Source of the DNA: Opitutus sp. GAS368
GTDB lineage: Bacteria; Verrucomicrobiota; Verrucomicrobiia; Chthoniobacterales; Chthoniobacteraceae
Reading direction: 5' to 3'
Assembly: GCA_943329925.2 (NCBI GenBank)
Contig: CALQFT020000006.1
Location: 1-50,262, forward strand
DNA length: 50,262 bases
Numbering within the stretch: the first letter of the stretch is position 1; every line of letters begins with the position of its first letter. The position numbers were made by a program, and so were the translations under genes. Under the pieces are notes generated by a model. The model searched no databases. It saw only the letters and a list, made by a program, of their open reading frames with translations, and was not told the origin of the DNA. This document shows, in pieces, positions 39,526 through 48,081 of this stretch.

Positions 39526-42500
39526 TTTGCGACTGGGGCTGAAGCAGCTTGGGGCTGAGTCGAAGCGGCTGTTACAGAGGGAGCTGCGGGTGGTGCCGTG
39601 GCGGCTGCTGCGGGTGCTGGCTTGGCTTTGGTTGGTTCTGGAGTGGCAGCGGCTGCCGGTTTAGGGGCCAACGCCGGAGCGGGCTCGGGTGGCTTGGGTG
39701 ACGCTGCAGCAGGAACGGGCGTTGCAGCTGGAGCAGTTGGTGTTTGTGGTTTGGGAGCAGCGGCTACGGGAGCGGTTGCGACAGGCGCGGGCGTGGCAGC
39801 AACTGGGGCCGCTGGTGGCTGCGGTTTGGGAGTCGCGGTTACGGGAGCGGTTGCGACAGGCGCAGGAGCGGCAGCAACTGGGGCTGCTGGTGGCTGTGGT
39901 TTGGGAGCAGCGGCGGCTTTTGCGTCCGGATCCGCACGGTCGACGCGAATCAATCCACCTGCAGCGCAATTGGCGGTAAGCTGTTGGCCGTTTTTCACAA
40001 TCGTGAACTGCGCGGTTACTTGCTTTTGAATGCCGAGGGCGGCATCGGGTTTCGCTGTGATTGTGAAGAGGGCCTCTTTGGACTGGGAATCAATCTCCAG
40101 AGATTGGGCTGAAACGCCGTTGGGGAGGCCCAGGAGCTCAATTTTCGCTTTTCCTTCGAAATCTGTTTTTTGCTCTAGCTTCAGCCTGATTTGACTGGTG
40201 CCACCCTGAGGAATTGAGGACCGCACTAGGGTGCCAGTGAAGGGGGCTTCCGCTATTTCAAAGTCGAATAGTTCAGAGCTAAACCACGTGATGCCTTTGC
40301 CGAAATCAGCATTCGCAGCGACGCAAAGCTTCCACTTTTTGAGGGGCGCCTCCGCATTCACGCTTAGGTTGAAGGTGCCTTCTATGGCATCTGCCGGGAT
40401 TCTGACCGCCCCGCCCGTGGCGACTCCGGGGGGCGCAAACAGGAGGAAGAGCTCCATCGGCCCCTTGAATTCGGGCTTCCGAGTGATTCGGATTTTTAGC
40501 GGGAACGTGCCACCTCGCAGCGCGGCCGCGGTTGGCGCAACGACATCAATTTGTGCTGGAATCGCATCGGTGACTGCCAGGGCGAAGGTGGTCTCCTTGA
40601 CTGTGTAGTACGGCTTTTGGTTGCCGTTTTCGCAAATGTTGACGAAGTGTTCAACCTGGAAAGCTGGTGCTGTGGCTTCTCCAAGATCCAATGCGGTGCC
40701 CGTCATTGAAATGAAGCGTTCGGTCAGCGGTGCGTTTTCTTCCGCGTGGAACACCATGGGGATGGAGTCGACCGTTTTGTCCAGAGGGCCGGAATTGGCT
40801 TGCACATTGGGCGGCAGATTGAGGGGTTCGAGACTGACGGCCCCAGCGAAGTCTTCTCGTTTGATCCGCACCAAGGTTGCGAAACGGTTTCCACGAGGCA
40901 CGACGATTGCGCGGCGGTCCTGATTGTTGTTTTGGACCACTTCCGGCAGGTACATTTTAACTCGAGGAGTGGCTTGGGTGATTTCGACGCGGTACGTGAA
41001 GAGCGGCCCACCACGTTGCAAATGGTCGTGGATGCCCAAGACAAACTCAGCGTCAGCGGGGGCCGTCCAGCGCAGGAAGCTGTCAGGGGAGGCGTTGTCG
41101 TCATTGCCGCCGATACGATTGCCCTTGGCGTCGAAAACATCGATGACGCTGTCAATTGGGGAGCGCACGACGCGGCCCCGGACGTTGAATTCGTATATGG
41201 AACCTTTTTTCGCGGAGAACCGGAAGTAATCGGTCTCTTTGCTGGCGGAGAGCACTCCGTTGAATGCAGCAGGCAAAGGAGTGGCCGGGCCCGCAGCTTG
41301 GGCTGGACCGGCCGCCTGGGAGCCTCCTTCAAGTACATTGGGGAGGTTGCTCACCCTGACTGACACGGGGGTGGGTGTTGGAGCGACGCCTTCGTTCAGC
41401 GGGAAAATCCCACCCATCGAATCCTGTGTGTTGCCGGGGTTCGCCGTTACTTTAATCGGCCCCTTAGAGTCCCCTAACAGAGTGAATGCAGTGGCTTTTC
41501 CTGCGGGTCCTCCACTGGGAATTGAGGCGACTGGGCGGGCAAAGTCTCCCACGTGCATGACGTATTGGCAGTCACCGGCCCCAGAGCGAGTAGAGTCCCG
41601 GATGGTGATAGTGAACATGCCCGCTTCGGGTGCTTCTAAAGAAAAAACAGGATTACCCCGTCCAAAAGTGGTTCCCGTGACGGTTTTAATCACCGCTCCA
41701 GCAGGGTTGCGCAGAATGACTTCAGGATCGTAGGGGGCCTGGGTTTGGAGCTGAAGGCCGACGACCTCGACGCTAAGGCGATGGCCTTTTTGAAGTTCCA
41801 CGGCGTAGATGTCGGTGTCCTCCCCTTGGGTGCGCCCGTAGACGGTGGTGTTTAACTCGATGAGTTGGGGGATTGACCCGTTGGGAGCAGTCAAGGCGAC
41901 GGGGGCCGCCGGCTTGGCTGCAGGTGCGACTGGCGCAGGGGCAGCCGCAGCCGCTACGGCAGGTGTTGGCGTGGCAGGAGCAGGAGTCGCTGGAGCTGCT
42001 GGAGCTGCTGGAGCTGCTGGAGCTGCTGGAGCTGCTGGCTTGGCCGCCGCTGTTTTTGCTGCTTCCTTTGCTTCTGCTGCCAGTTTTGCAACTCGGGCGG
42101 CCTCTATCTTTGCGGCTCTAAGTTCCTTTGCTGCTTCCAATGCGGCCACACGCGCTGGGGTCTTAGGATCACTTTCCTGCACTACCGGGAATGGTGTGAC
42201 TAAAAATACACGCAAGTCGGCTATGCCAGATCCCGTCACTACTCGGCAATGGTGTTCTCCCAATTCGGCGTCCGCTGGCACCCGGATTTTGACCGTGAAG
42301 CGGTTGGTTTCCTTTTTAACCGGGGTTACCTCAAAGCCGGGAGTGTCAAACAGGACCGTGCGAGCGTCCAAGAGTCCCGAACCAGTGAAGACAACGTCTT
42401 GCTCGGTACCGCGTTGTGCCACGCCTGGAAAAGCGGTGAGCACGCGAGGCGTTCCCGCACGGGCGGGTACGTTCATGCACGGCAGACCCGCGGCGAGCAC

Positions 42501-42581
42501 TGTGGTGATGGCTACTGCCAAGACAGAAGGCCGAGCGAGGAAGGAGCGGAGGGTGGGGCCTGTGGGAGAACGGTCCTGCAT
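39522..42581 (-). CDS. Large exported protein with PPC-like (pre-peptidase C-terminal) beta domains and Ala/Pro-rich linkers
   Basis: 1019 aa; IYAVELQKGHRLSVEVVG...YDPEVILRNPAGAVI and DYFRFSAKKGSIYEFNVRGR...DSVIDVFDAKGNRIGGNDDN; 4-nt overlap with next gene. Confidence 0.7.
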   Translation of the reverse strand: MQDRSPTGPTLRSFLARPSVLAVAITTVLAAGLPCMNVPARAGTPRVLTAFPGVAQRGTEQDVVFTGSGLLDARTVLFDTPGFEVTPVKKETNRFTVKIRVPADAELGEHHCRVVTGSGIADLRVFLVTPFPVVQESDPKTPARVAALEAAKELRAAKIEAARVAKLAAEAKEAAKTAAAKPAAPAAPAAPAAPAAPATPAPATPTPAVAAAAAPAPVAPAAKPAAPVALTAPNGSIPQLIELNTTVYGRTQGEDTDIYAVELQKGHRLSVEVVGLQLQTQAPYDPEVILRNPAGAVIKTVTGTTFGRGNPVFSLEAPEAGMFTITIRDSTRSGAGDCQYVMHVGDFARPVASIPSGGPAGKATAFTLLGDSKGPIKVTANPGNTQDSMGGIFPLNEGVAPTPTPVSVRVSNLPNVLEGGSQAAGPAQAAGPATPLPAAFNGVLSASKETDYFRFSAKKGSIYEFNVRGRVVRSPIDSVIDVFDAKGNRIGGNDDNASPDSFLRWTAPADAEFVLGIHDHLQRGGPLFTYRVEITQATPRVKMYLPEVVQNNNQDRRAIVVPRGNRFATLVRIKREDFAGAVSLEPLNLPPNVQANSGPLDKTVDSIPMVFHAEENAPLTERFISMTGTALDLGEATAPAFQVEHFVNICENGNQKPYYTVKETTFALAVTDAIPAQIDVVAPTAAALRGGTFPLKIRITRKPEFKGPMELFLLFAPPGVATGGAVRIPADAIEGTFNLSVNAEAPLKKWKLCVAANADFGKGITWFSSELFDFEIAEAPFTGTLVRSSIPQGGTSQIRLKLEQKTDFEGKAKIELLGLPNGVSAQSLEIDSQSKEALFTITAKPDAALGIQKQVTAQFTIVKNGQQLTANCAAGGLIRVDRADPDAKAAAAPKPQPPAAPVAAAPAPVATAPVTATPKPQPPAAPVAATPAPVATAPVAAAPKPQTPTAPAATPVPAAASPKPPEPAPALAPKPAAAATPEPTKAKPAPAAAATAPPAAPSVTAASTQPQAASAPVAK
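39748..39913. repeat. 75-bp coding tandem repeat (2 units plus partial third)
   Basis: ggtttgggag... units start at 39748, 39823 and 39898; encode xPKPQPPAAPVAAxPAPVATAPVxA. Confidence 0.85.
41991..42036. repeat. 9-bp coding tandem repeat (GGAGCTGCT)x5
   Basis: Five exact copies 41992-42036; encodes APAAPAAPAAPA tract on minus strand. Confidence 0.9.
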
Positions 42582-42822
42582 AAGGTACGGTTTAAGAGGT
42601 GATCTGAAGACGCAGATTATTGTGGGAATCCCTATGGGTTCCTCAGGGGGGAACTCCGTTGGCTATTGCTTGAGCAAATAAACCAAACGCAGAGCGGGTT
42701 TTGGAGTGAATATACGGAGACGCGAGGGCTGGGAGAAGTTGTGACAAATGGCTTAAGCCAAGCGCTTATTAAATCTCCTCACCCTCTCGTGAGGTCCTGT
42801 CTTTTTCGGGCGATCTTGGCGT

Positions 42823-44145
42823 TTAGGCGATAAGGTCGCTCATGACTTGACCGTCTTTGACGATCATCACGGGCCGTCCGCCGGGGGCGGAGAGGTAGGA
42901 ATTGGGGCGAATTCCGAGCTGGTTGAACACCGTTGCGGCCATGTTTTCCACAGTCAAGGGGTTGGACTCTGGTTCTGCGCCTGTGGCGTCGGAGGCGCCG
43001 TAAATCAGGCCTCTCTTGAAGCCGCCGCCTGCGAAGGCCACGGAGAATACACGCGGCCAGTGATCGCGGCCGGCGTCCTTGTTGATCTTGGGCGTGCGTC
43101 CGAATTCGGAGCTGACCATGACGAGGGTGCGCTCTAGCATGCCGCGTTGATCCAAGTCGGTAATGAGAGCGGCGAAGGCTTGGTCAAACGGCGTGGCGTT
43201 TCTTTCTATTTCTCTCGCTATGTTTGTGTGATGATCCCAGCCACCGAAGGTCACCGAGACTGTGCGCACTCCAGCTTCCACCAGGCGGCGTGCCATGAGT
43301 AGTCGCTGACCTGCGACGTTCCGGCCGTAGGAGTCCTTGAGGGCGGCGGGTTCAGTTGCCAAATTGAACGCTTCGCGGGCTTTGGGCGAACTGATCATCG
43401 CGTAGGCCGCTTCGTAGAAGGAGTCCATCGAACGCAGTGCGTCGGATTGTTCAAGATAGCGGAAATGGGAATCCACCGTGTCCAAGATGGAACGACGACG
43501 GTCGAAGCGCTCTGGGGAAACCGTCGTTGGGAGCGAAAGATCGCGCACCTTGAAGGCGGCGTCAGAAGGCTCACTGCCGAGGGCGAAGGGGCCGAAGGCC
43601 GTGGAAAGGTAGCCTGTGCCAGCGAATTCGTTGGCGACGTTGGGTACGCAAACATAGGGCGGCAACTGATTGCGCGAGCCCAGTTCATGCGAAACAACCG
43701 ACCCGATGGAAGGGTATTGTAAGGCGGGGGAGGGGCGGTACCCCGTGAACATGTTGTGGGTGCCGCGTTCGTGGGCAGCTTCTCCGTGGGTCATGGAACG
43801 CACCACGGTGAGGCGGTCGGCGATTTTCGCCGTGTTCTTCATGTACTGCGAAAACTTGATGCCGGGAATGGATGTGTCAACGGTGCTAAGCGGGCCGCGG
43901 TACTCCATGGGCGCCAACGGCTTGGGATCCCACGTTTCCTGCGCCGCGCAGCCACCCGGGAGATAAATGTGGATCAGCGAGTCCGCCTTGGCGATGAGAG
44001 GTGCGTCCTCTTTGGCCTCAGCAGCGCGCAATTTAAGAAGGTCGCCCATGGTCAGTCCAAGGCCACCGGCGAGTCCTGCGTACAGAAATTCGCGGCGGGA
44101 GGGCTTTGCAAAAGGCGTCGAATGGGGAGATGTTTTCGAGTCCAT
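42823..44145 (-). CDS. DUF1501 domain-containing protein with Tat-like signal
   Basis: 440 aa; SRREFLYAGLAGGLGLTMGDLL; HIYLPGGCAAQETWDPKP; SSEFGRTPKINKDAGRDHWPRVFSVAFAGGGFKRG. Confidence 0.85.
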   Translation of the reverse strand: MDSKTSPHSTPFAKPSRREFLYAGLAGGLGLTMGDLLKLRAAEAKEDAPLIAKADSLIHIYLPGGCAAQETWDPKPLAPMEYRGPLSTVDTSIPGIKFSQYMKNTAKIADRLTVVRSMTHGEAAHERGTHNMFTGYRPSPALQYPSIGSVVSHELGSRNQLPPYVCVPNVANEFAGTGYLSTAFGPFALGSEPSDAAFKVRDLSLPTTVSPERFDRRRSILDTVDSHFRYLEQSDALRSMDSFYEAAYAMISSPKAREAFNLATEPAALKDSYGRNVAGQRLLMARRLVEAGVRTVSVTFGGWDHHTNIAREIERNATPFDQAFAALITDLDQRGMLERTLVMVSSEFGRTPKINKDAGRDHWPRVFSVAFAGGGFKRGLIYGASDATGAEPESNPLTVENMAATVFNQLGIRPNSYLSAPGGRPVMIVKDGQVMSDLIA

Positions 44146-44378
44146 AGATATCGGATTATTTAGAAGCGTGGTTGCTGGCGTAACTAGTGGTTATATGTGA
44201 GAAATCTTTTCTAAGTGAGTTTGTTAGTAGTTAACTTCATCTTTTTTGAAAAATTTGTCAGATGGTGCGCGCGGCATTTTCTGGCGGTGTTATTATCTTT
44301 CTGCGTCGTGCTTGCAAAGGCCCCTTTTTGCAAGGCCGTCCGTCTCGTAGCTTTTTTACTATAAGCAGCCCGTTTCCT

Positions 44379-45722
44379 ATGCAGCCTTCTTCACTCGATC
44401 GACTTTTTGAATTCCTGCGCTTTCCCAGCGTCTCCACGGACCCGTCTCGTACCGAGGCTGTGCGTGCCTGCGCGGAGTGGTTGTCCCGCCACCTCCAGTC
44501 CATGGGGCTTCAATCCCAGATCCGACCGACGGGGGGCCATCCGGTTGTCCTAGCCAAAAATGAACATCGTCCTGGACGTCCCACGGTCCTCATTTACGGC
44601 CATTACGACGTCCAGCCCGAGGATCCAGCGGCAGCATGGAACACGCCGCCCTTTGAGCCGACTATCCGCAATTCGGTCATCTATGCTCGCGGCGCCGCCG
44701 ACAACAAGGGACAGATTTTTTCCCACATAGAGGGGGTCTCTTCGGTTTTGTCAGAAAAGGGCGATTTGCCGGTGAACCTGATTTTTCTGGTGGAAGGCGA
44801 GGAGGAAATTGGCAGTCCGCATTTGGAGGCGTTTCTTTTGGAGCACAGGGCGGAGCTGAAGTGCGATGTGATCGCTATTTCGGATACGGGGATGGTCGCT
44901 CCTGGAATGCCCACGCTCACCTATGGGTTGAGGGGCATTGCCGCGATGGAAGTCAGGGTGAAGGGGCCCACGGTGGATCTGCACTCTGGAATTTACGGTG
45001 GGGCAGTGCGCAATCCTGCCACTGTTTTGGCTCGGCTTCTGGCCACCCTTCATGACGACGCGGGGCGTGTGGCGGTCGCTAATTTTTACGAGGGGGTGCG
45101 CCCACTGGAGTCATGGGAACGGGCCGCTTGGGCTAAAGTTCCTTTTGGAGATGCGCAAATTGAGGCGGTGACTGGCGTCGCGGCGCTGGGGGGCGAGGTC
45201 GAGTATTCGGCCCTAGAGCGGATCTGGGGGCGGCCGACGGCAGAAATCAACGGCTTTGGGGGCGGATTTCAAGGGGAGGGGACTAAGACGATTATTCCCA
45301 AAGAAGCCTTTGCGAAGCTGACCTTCCGGCTGGTGCCCGGCCAGCAACCGGAAACCGTTTTGGAATATGTTCGCCTGCATTTGGAGGCGAATTGTCCGGA
45401 TGGGGTGCGACTCGAGGTGGAGCTCGGTCATAGTGGTGAAGCGTATTTAACCGATCCCCATTCGGATTTCGGCAAAGCGGCTCAGCGTGCGCTCTCCCAG
45501 GTCATGCCGGGGCGGGAAATCTCGCTGATTCGTGAGGGCGGCAGCATTCCGATAGTAAACACATTCCAGCGCGTGCTTGGAGTGGAGACGTTGCTGCTGG
45601 GGCTCGCGCTTCCAGACTGTCGGGCACACGCCCCAGATGAAAACTTTCCGGTGGCCAACTTTGAAGCCGGCATTGCTTTGAACAGGGCCTTGTTGGAAGA
45701 GCTGGCGCAATCGCCTGGTTAA
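44379..45722 (+). CDS. M20 family dipeptidase/metallopeptidase
   Basis: LIYGHYDVQPEDPAAAWNTPPFEP, YARGAADNKGQ, EGEEEIGSP; internal ATG at 44379 (MQPSSLDRL) preferred to ORF start 44262. Confidence 0.9.
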   Translation: MQPSSLDRLFEFLRFPSVSTDPSRTEAVRACAEWLSRHLQSMGLQSQIRPTGGHPVVLAKNEHRPGRPTVLIYGHYDVQPEDPAAAWNTPPFEPTIRNSVIYARGAADNKGQIFSHIEGVSSVLSEKGDLPVNLIFLVEGEEEIGSPHLEAFLLEHRAELKCDVIAISDTGMVAPGMPTLTYGLRGIAAMEVRVKGPTVDLHSGIYGGAVRNPATVLARLLATLHDDAGRVAVANFYEGVRPLESWERAAWAKVPFGDAQIEAVTGVAALGGEVEYSALERIWGRPTAEINGFGGGFQGEGTKTIIPKEAFAKLTFRLVPGQQPETVLEYVRLHLEANCPDGVRLEVELGHSGEAYLTDPHSDFGKAAQRALSQVMPGREISLIREGGSIPIVNTFQRVLGVETLLLGLALPDCRAHAPDENFPVANFEAGIALNRALLEELAQSPG

Positions 45723-46642
45723 GGCTTGCCGTGGAGGGGGATCGGGACAGTTTTGGTTGCCTTGACTGGGTCTGGGGGACTGACGAGAGCGCCGCCGGAG
45801 GTCAGGGCGCGCTCAAGGGCTTTGTCTAGTTCGGAGGCGCGCAGGGCGGTGAGCAATTGGGCGTCTGAGGCGGCGGCGAGCACTTTGGGATTGCGGATAA
45901 TATTCCAAAGATCTCCAGATTGGAGTGAGTCCAAGAGGGCTGGGTCGGATTGCAGGGCGAGGAGTTTGGAGTTTTTGGAAAGCGGCGCGAGAATTGGATC
46001 CGCCATGAAGCGCTCTTTGGCCTTCGGGTTAGTGAGCAGTTGCGCAACTTTTTGAAGGCGGGGATAAAAGTTTTTGGGCAGGGGGTCGAGTTTGTTGAGC
46101 AAATCGCCGACGGGGGAATGGTCGAGCGCTTTTTTCAAAGAGACCAGCGGGGCAGACTCTCGCTCCTGAGGTTGCGGTGTTTTGCCGTGTTGTCCTTTAG
46201 CGGGAGTGGGTTGCAGCCCTTCTGCAAAACTGCCGAAGCAGCGCACTCCCCATGCTCCGAGGCACAGCATTGCCACCGCCGAAAGTAGGCCCAAGGCCGC
46301 CCCCGAGATTCCATAGAAAAAGCGAATGAGCCCAAAATCCTGCTCTTCGGTTTTGCGGAAGATGATGGAGGAGAAGATCATCACGCCGCCCCAAGCCAGC
46401 ATTCCCAGAACAGCTCCGCCGAGCACCGGTTTGAGAAACGCGGGAAATCCAAACGCGGGCACTGCGGGGGCTAGAAAAGGGCCGGCCCAAAAACCGAGAT
46501 ACATCCCAAGGAGAATTCCCATGAGGGAAGCGGCCTCTCGCACCAAGCCGCGGCGCCAGCCCAACCAGATACTTCCCAGCAGGTAAAACCCTGCGCACGC
46601 CGGAACCCAAGTGGGAAGGTCGGCGGGAAAAGAGGAAGGCAT
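45719..46642 (-). CDS. CvpA family-like membrane protein
   Basis: Four N-terminal hydrophobic segments; GWRRGLVREAASLMGILLGMYLGFWAG resembles CvpA; likely start MPSSFPADL at 46642. Confidence 0.6.
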   Translation of the reverse strand: MPSSFPADLPTWVPACAGFYLLGSIWLGWRRGLVREAASLMGILLGMYLGFWAGPFLAPAVPAFGFPAFLKPVLGGAVLGMLAWGGVMIFSSIIFRKTEEQDFGLIRFFYGISGAALGLLSAVAMLCLGAWGVRCFGSFAEGLQPTPAKGQHGKTPQPQERESAPLVSLKKALDHSPVGDLLNKLDPLPKNFYPRLQKVAQLLTNPKAKERFMADPILAPLSKNSKLLALQSDPALLDSLQSGDLWNIIRNPKVLAAASDAQLLTALRASELDKALERALTSGGALVSPPDPVKATKTVPIPLHGKP

Positions 46643-46901
46643 GGCAGACGAAACAATTGGGTAATTGGGATTTCTCGCAGACCCACACAATCAAGTCACC
46701 ACTGTTTCATTGGAAAACACAAACACTAGGAGAGCTGCGGAGTGGTGTTTGTGTAAAAAAATGCGTAGTTAGTGCCATTTCCTTATCAAGATCAACGCCT
46801 TGCAAATCTTGAAGAGGAGTAGAAACGTGAGGCGGTGTTTGTTTGCTGGGGGTGATATTGTGGTAAATCTGTAAAAATGTAGAGTTAGTGCGTACTGAGG
46901 A

Positions 46902-46929
46902 TTGACATAGATGCCACCACTTCTATGAT
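46902..46929 (+). promoter_or_regulatory. Sigma70-type promoter for rpmH
   Basis: TTGACA (46902-46907) - N16 - TATGAT (46924-46929), 40 nt before rpmH ATG. Confidence 0.7.
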
Positions 46930-46969
46930 CCCGCTCCCCTTTTTACGTCCACCCTGAAGAGTTTGAGTT

Positions 46970-47242
46970 ATGAAACGCACTTACCAGCCCTCCAAGCGCA
47001 CCCGGAAACAACAATTTGGCTTTCGTACCCGTATGAAAACCAAGAACGGCCGCGCGATTTTGTCCCGCCGCCGCCAACAGGGCCGCAAGCGCTTGCTCCC
47101 CAAGGGCGTGGAAATTCACTTTGAGCGTCAGATGGACCAGCACAATAATGCGGCCAAGGCGTTGGCGTTGCGCAAGCAGCGTAGGGCGACTTTGCGTGCT
47201 GCGACGAAAGTAGTGCGCGCAGCGGCCCACAAGGTGGCCTAG
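46970..47242 (+). CDS. rpmH: 50S ribosomal protein L34 (bL34) with C-terminal extension
   Basis: [44 protein letters not shown] core plus ~46-aa basic extension; followed by rnpA. Confidence 0.93.
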   Translation: MKRTYQPSKRTRKQQFGFRTRMKTKNGRAILSRRRQQGRKRLLPKGVEIHFERQMDQHNNAAKALALRKQRRATLRAATKVVRAAAHKVA

Positions 47243-47413
47243 TCTGCAACCCGGAGCCGCCTGCCAAGTCGCAGGCCGTAGCGCCGGGTGCCATTGAGTT
47301 TAGATGGGTGAGCGGGCGATTTTCGCCCCTCTCTCTTTGCTCTGTCTTAGAGGTTCAAGCTCAACGGGTTCTTCCCACAGTATTTAGCTGGTTTACCTCT
47401 GCCGCCTCGGCCC

Positions 47414-47782
47414 ATGGAATGCGCTCCCCAAAAACCCGCGAGGTTGAAGCGTTCTGGCGACTTTCGCAGGGTGCGTGAGCAGGGCGCTTCTTTTAGTGGC
47501 CGCTGGCTGGTGTTGGGCGTTTGGCGGCCGGTAGATCCCGAGTACGCAGGGCCGATGGAACCTCGCTTTGGCGTGGTGACCTCTCGCAAGGTCGGCGGCG
47601 CGGTGGTGCGCAACCGAGTTCGCCGCCGCATCCGGCACATTCAGCAAGCGCAATACCCTCTTGTACGCGGAACTTTTTGGTGCGTGACTGTGGCGCGTTT
47701 TAGGGCGGCGAGCGCCTCTTTTGCGGAATTAGACGCGGAGTGGCGCAAACTGGCGAAACGGGCGGGGGTGTTGCAGGCATGA
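47414..47782 (+). CDS. rnpA: Ribonuclease P protein component
   Basis: 122 aa; RLKRSGDFRRVREQG, SRKVGGAVVRNRVRRRIRH RNR motif; synteny. Confidence 0.9.
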   Translation: MECAPQKPARLKRSGDFRRVREQGASFSGRWLVLGVWRPVDPEYAGPMEPRFGVVTSRKVGGAVVRNRVRRRIRHIQQAQYPLVRGTFWCVTVARFRAASASFAELDAEWRKLAKRAGVLQA

Positions 47783-48060
47783 GGACGTTTCTGTGCACGT
47801 TGATTAAGGCGGCCCTCCGCAGTTATCAGGTGGTGATTTCTCCGCTTTTACATTGGATCGGCGGCCCTGGAAGCGGGTGTCGCTTTGAACCCAGCTGCTC
47901 GCGATACTGTCTGGATGCTGTGGAGCAACACGGTGCACGGCATGGCCTTTACTTGGGGGCGCGGCGCTTGGTGCGTTGCCATCCCTGGGGCGGCTCGGGG
48001 CTGGATCCTGTGCCAGGGGCGGGAACTCCTTCGGGAAATGTTGGCTCAAAGGCTCGTTAA
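47779..48060 (+). CDS. yidD: Membrane protein insertion efficiency factor
   Basis: LIKAALRSYQVVISPLLHWIGGPGSGCRFEPSCSRYCLDAVEQHG; ATG at 47779 overlaps rnpA stop. Confidence 0.92.
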   Translation: MRTFLCTLIKAALRSYQVVISPLLHWIGGPGSGCRFEPSCSRYCLDAVEQHGARHGLYLGARRLVRCHPWGGSGLDPVPGAGTPSGNVGSKAR

Positions 48061-48081
48061 CTTACATTCTACATTTTTATT

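Noticed and set aside
45719-45722. 4-bp tail-to-tail overlap of M20 peptidase and CvpA-like genes
   Set aside because: Common in compact genomes; no evidence of function
46643-46969. Chromosomal origin (oriC) next to rpmH
   Set aside because: No clear TTATCCACA DnaA boxes or dnaA gene seen in the window; rpmH proximity alone is insufficient
47314-47328. GGGCGA-TTT-TCGCCC hairpin between rpmH and rnpA as a terminator
   Set aside because: Short stem, only a pyrimidine-rich rather than T-rich tail; could equally be a processing site, so not called
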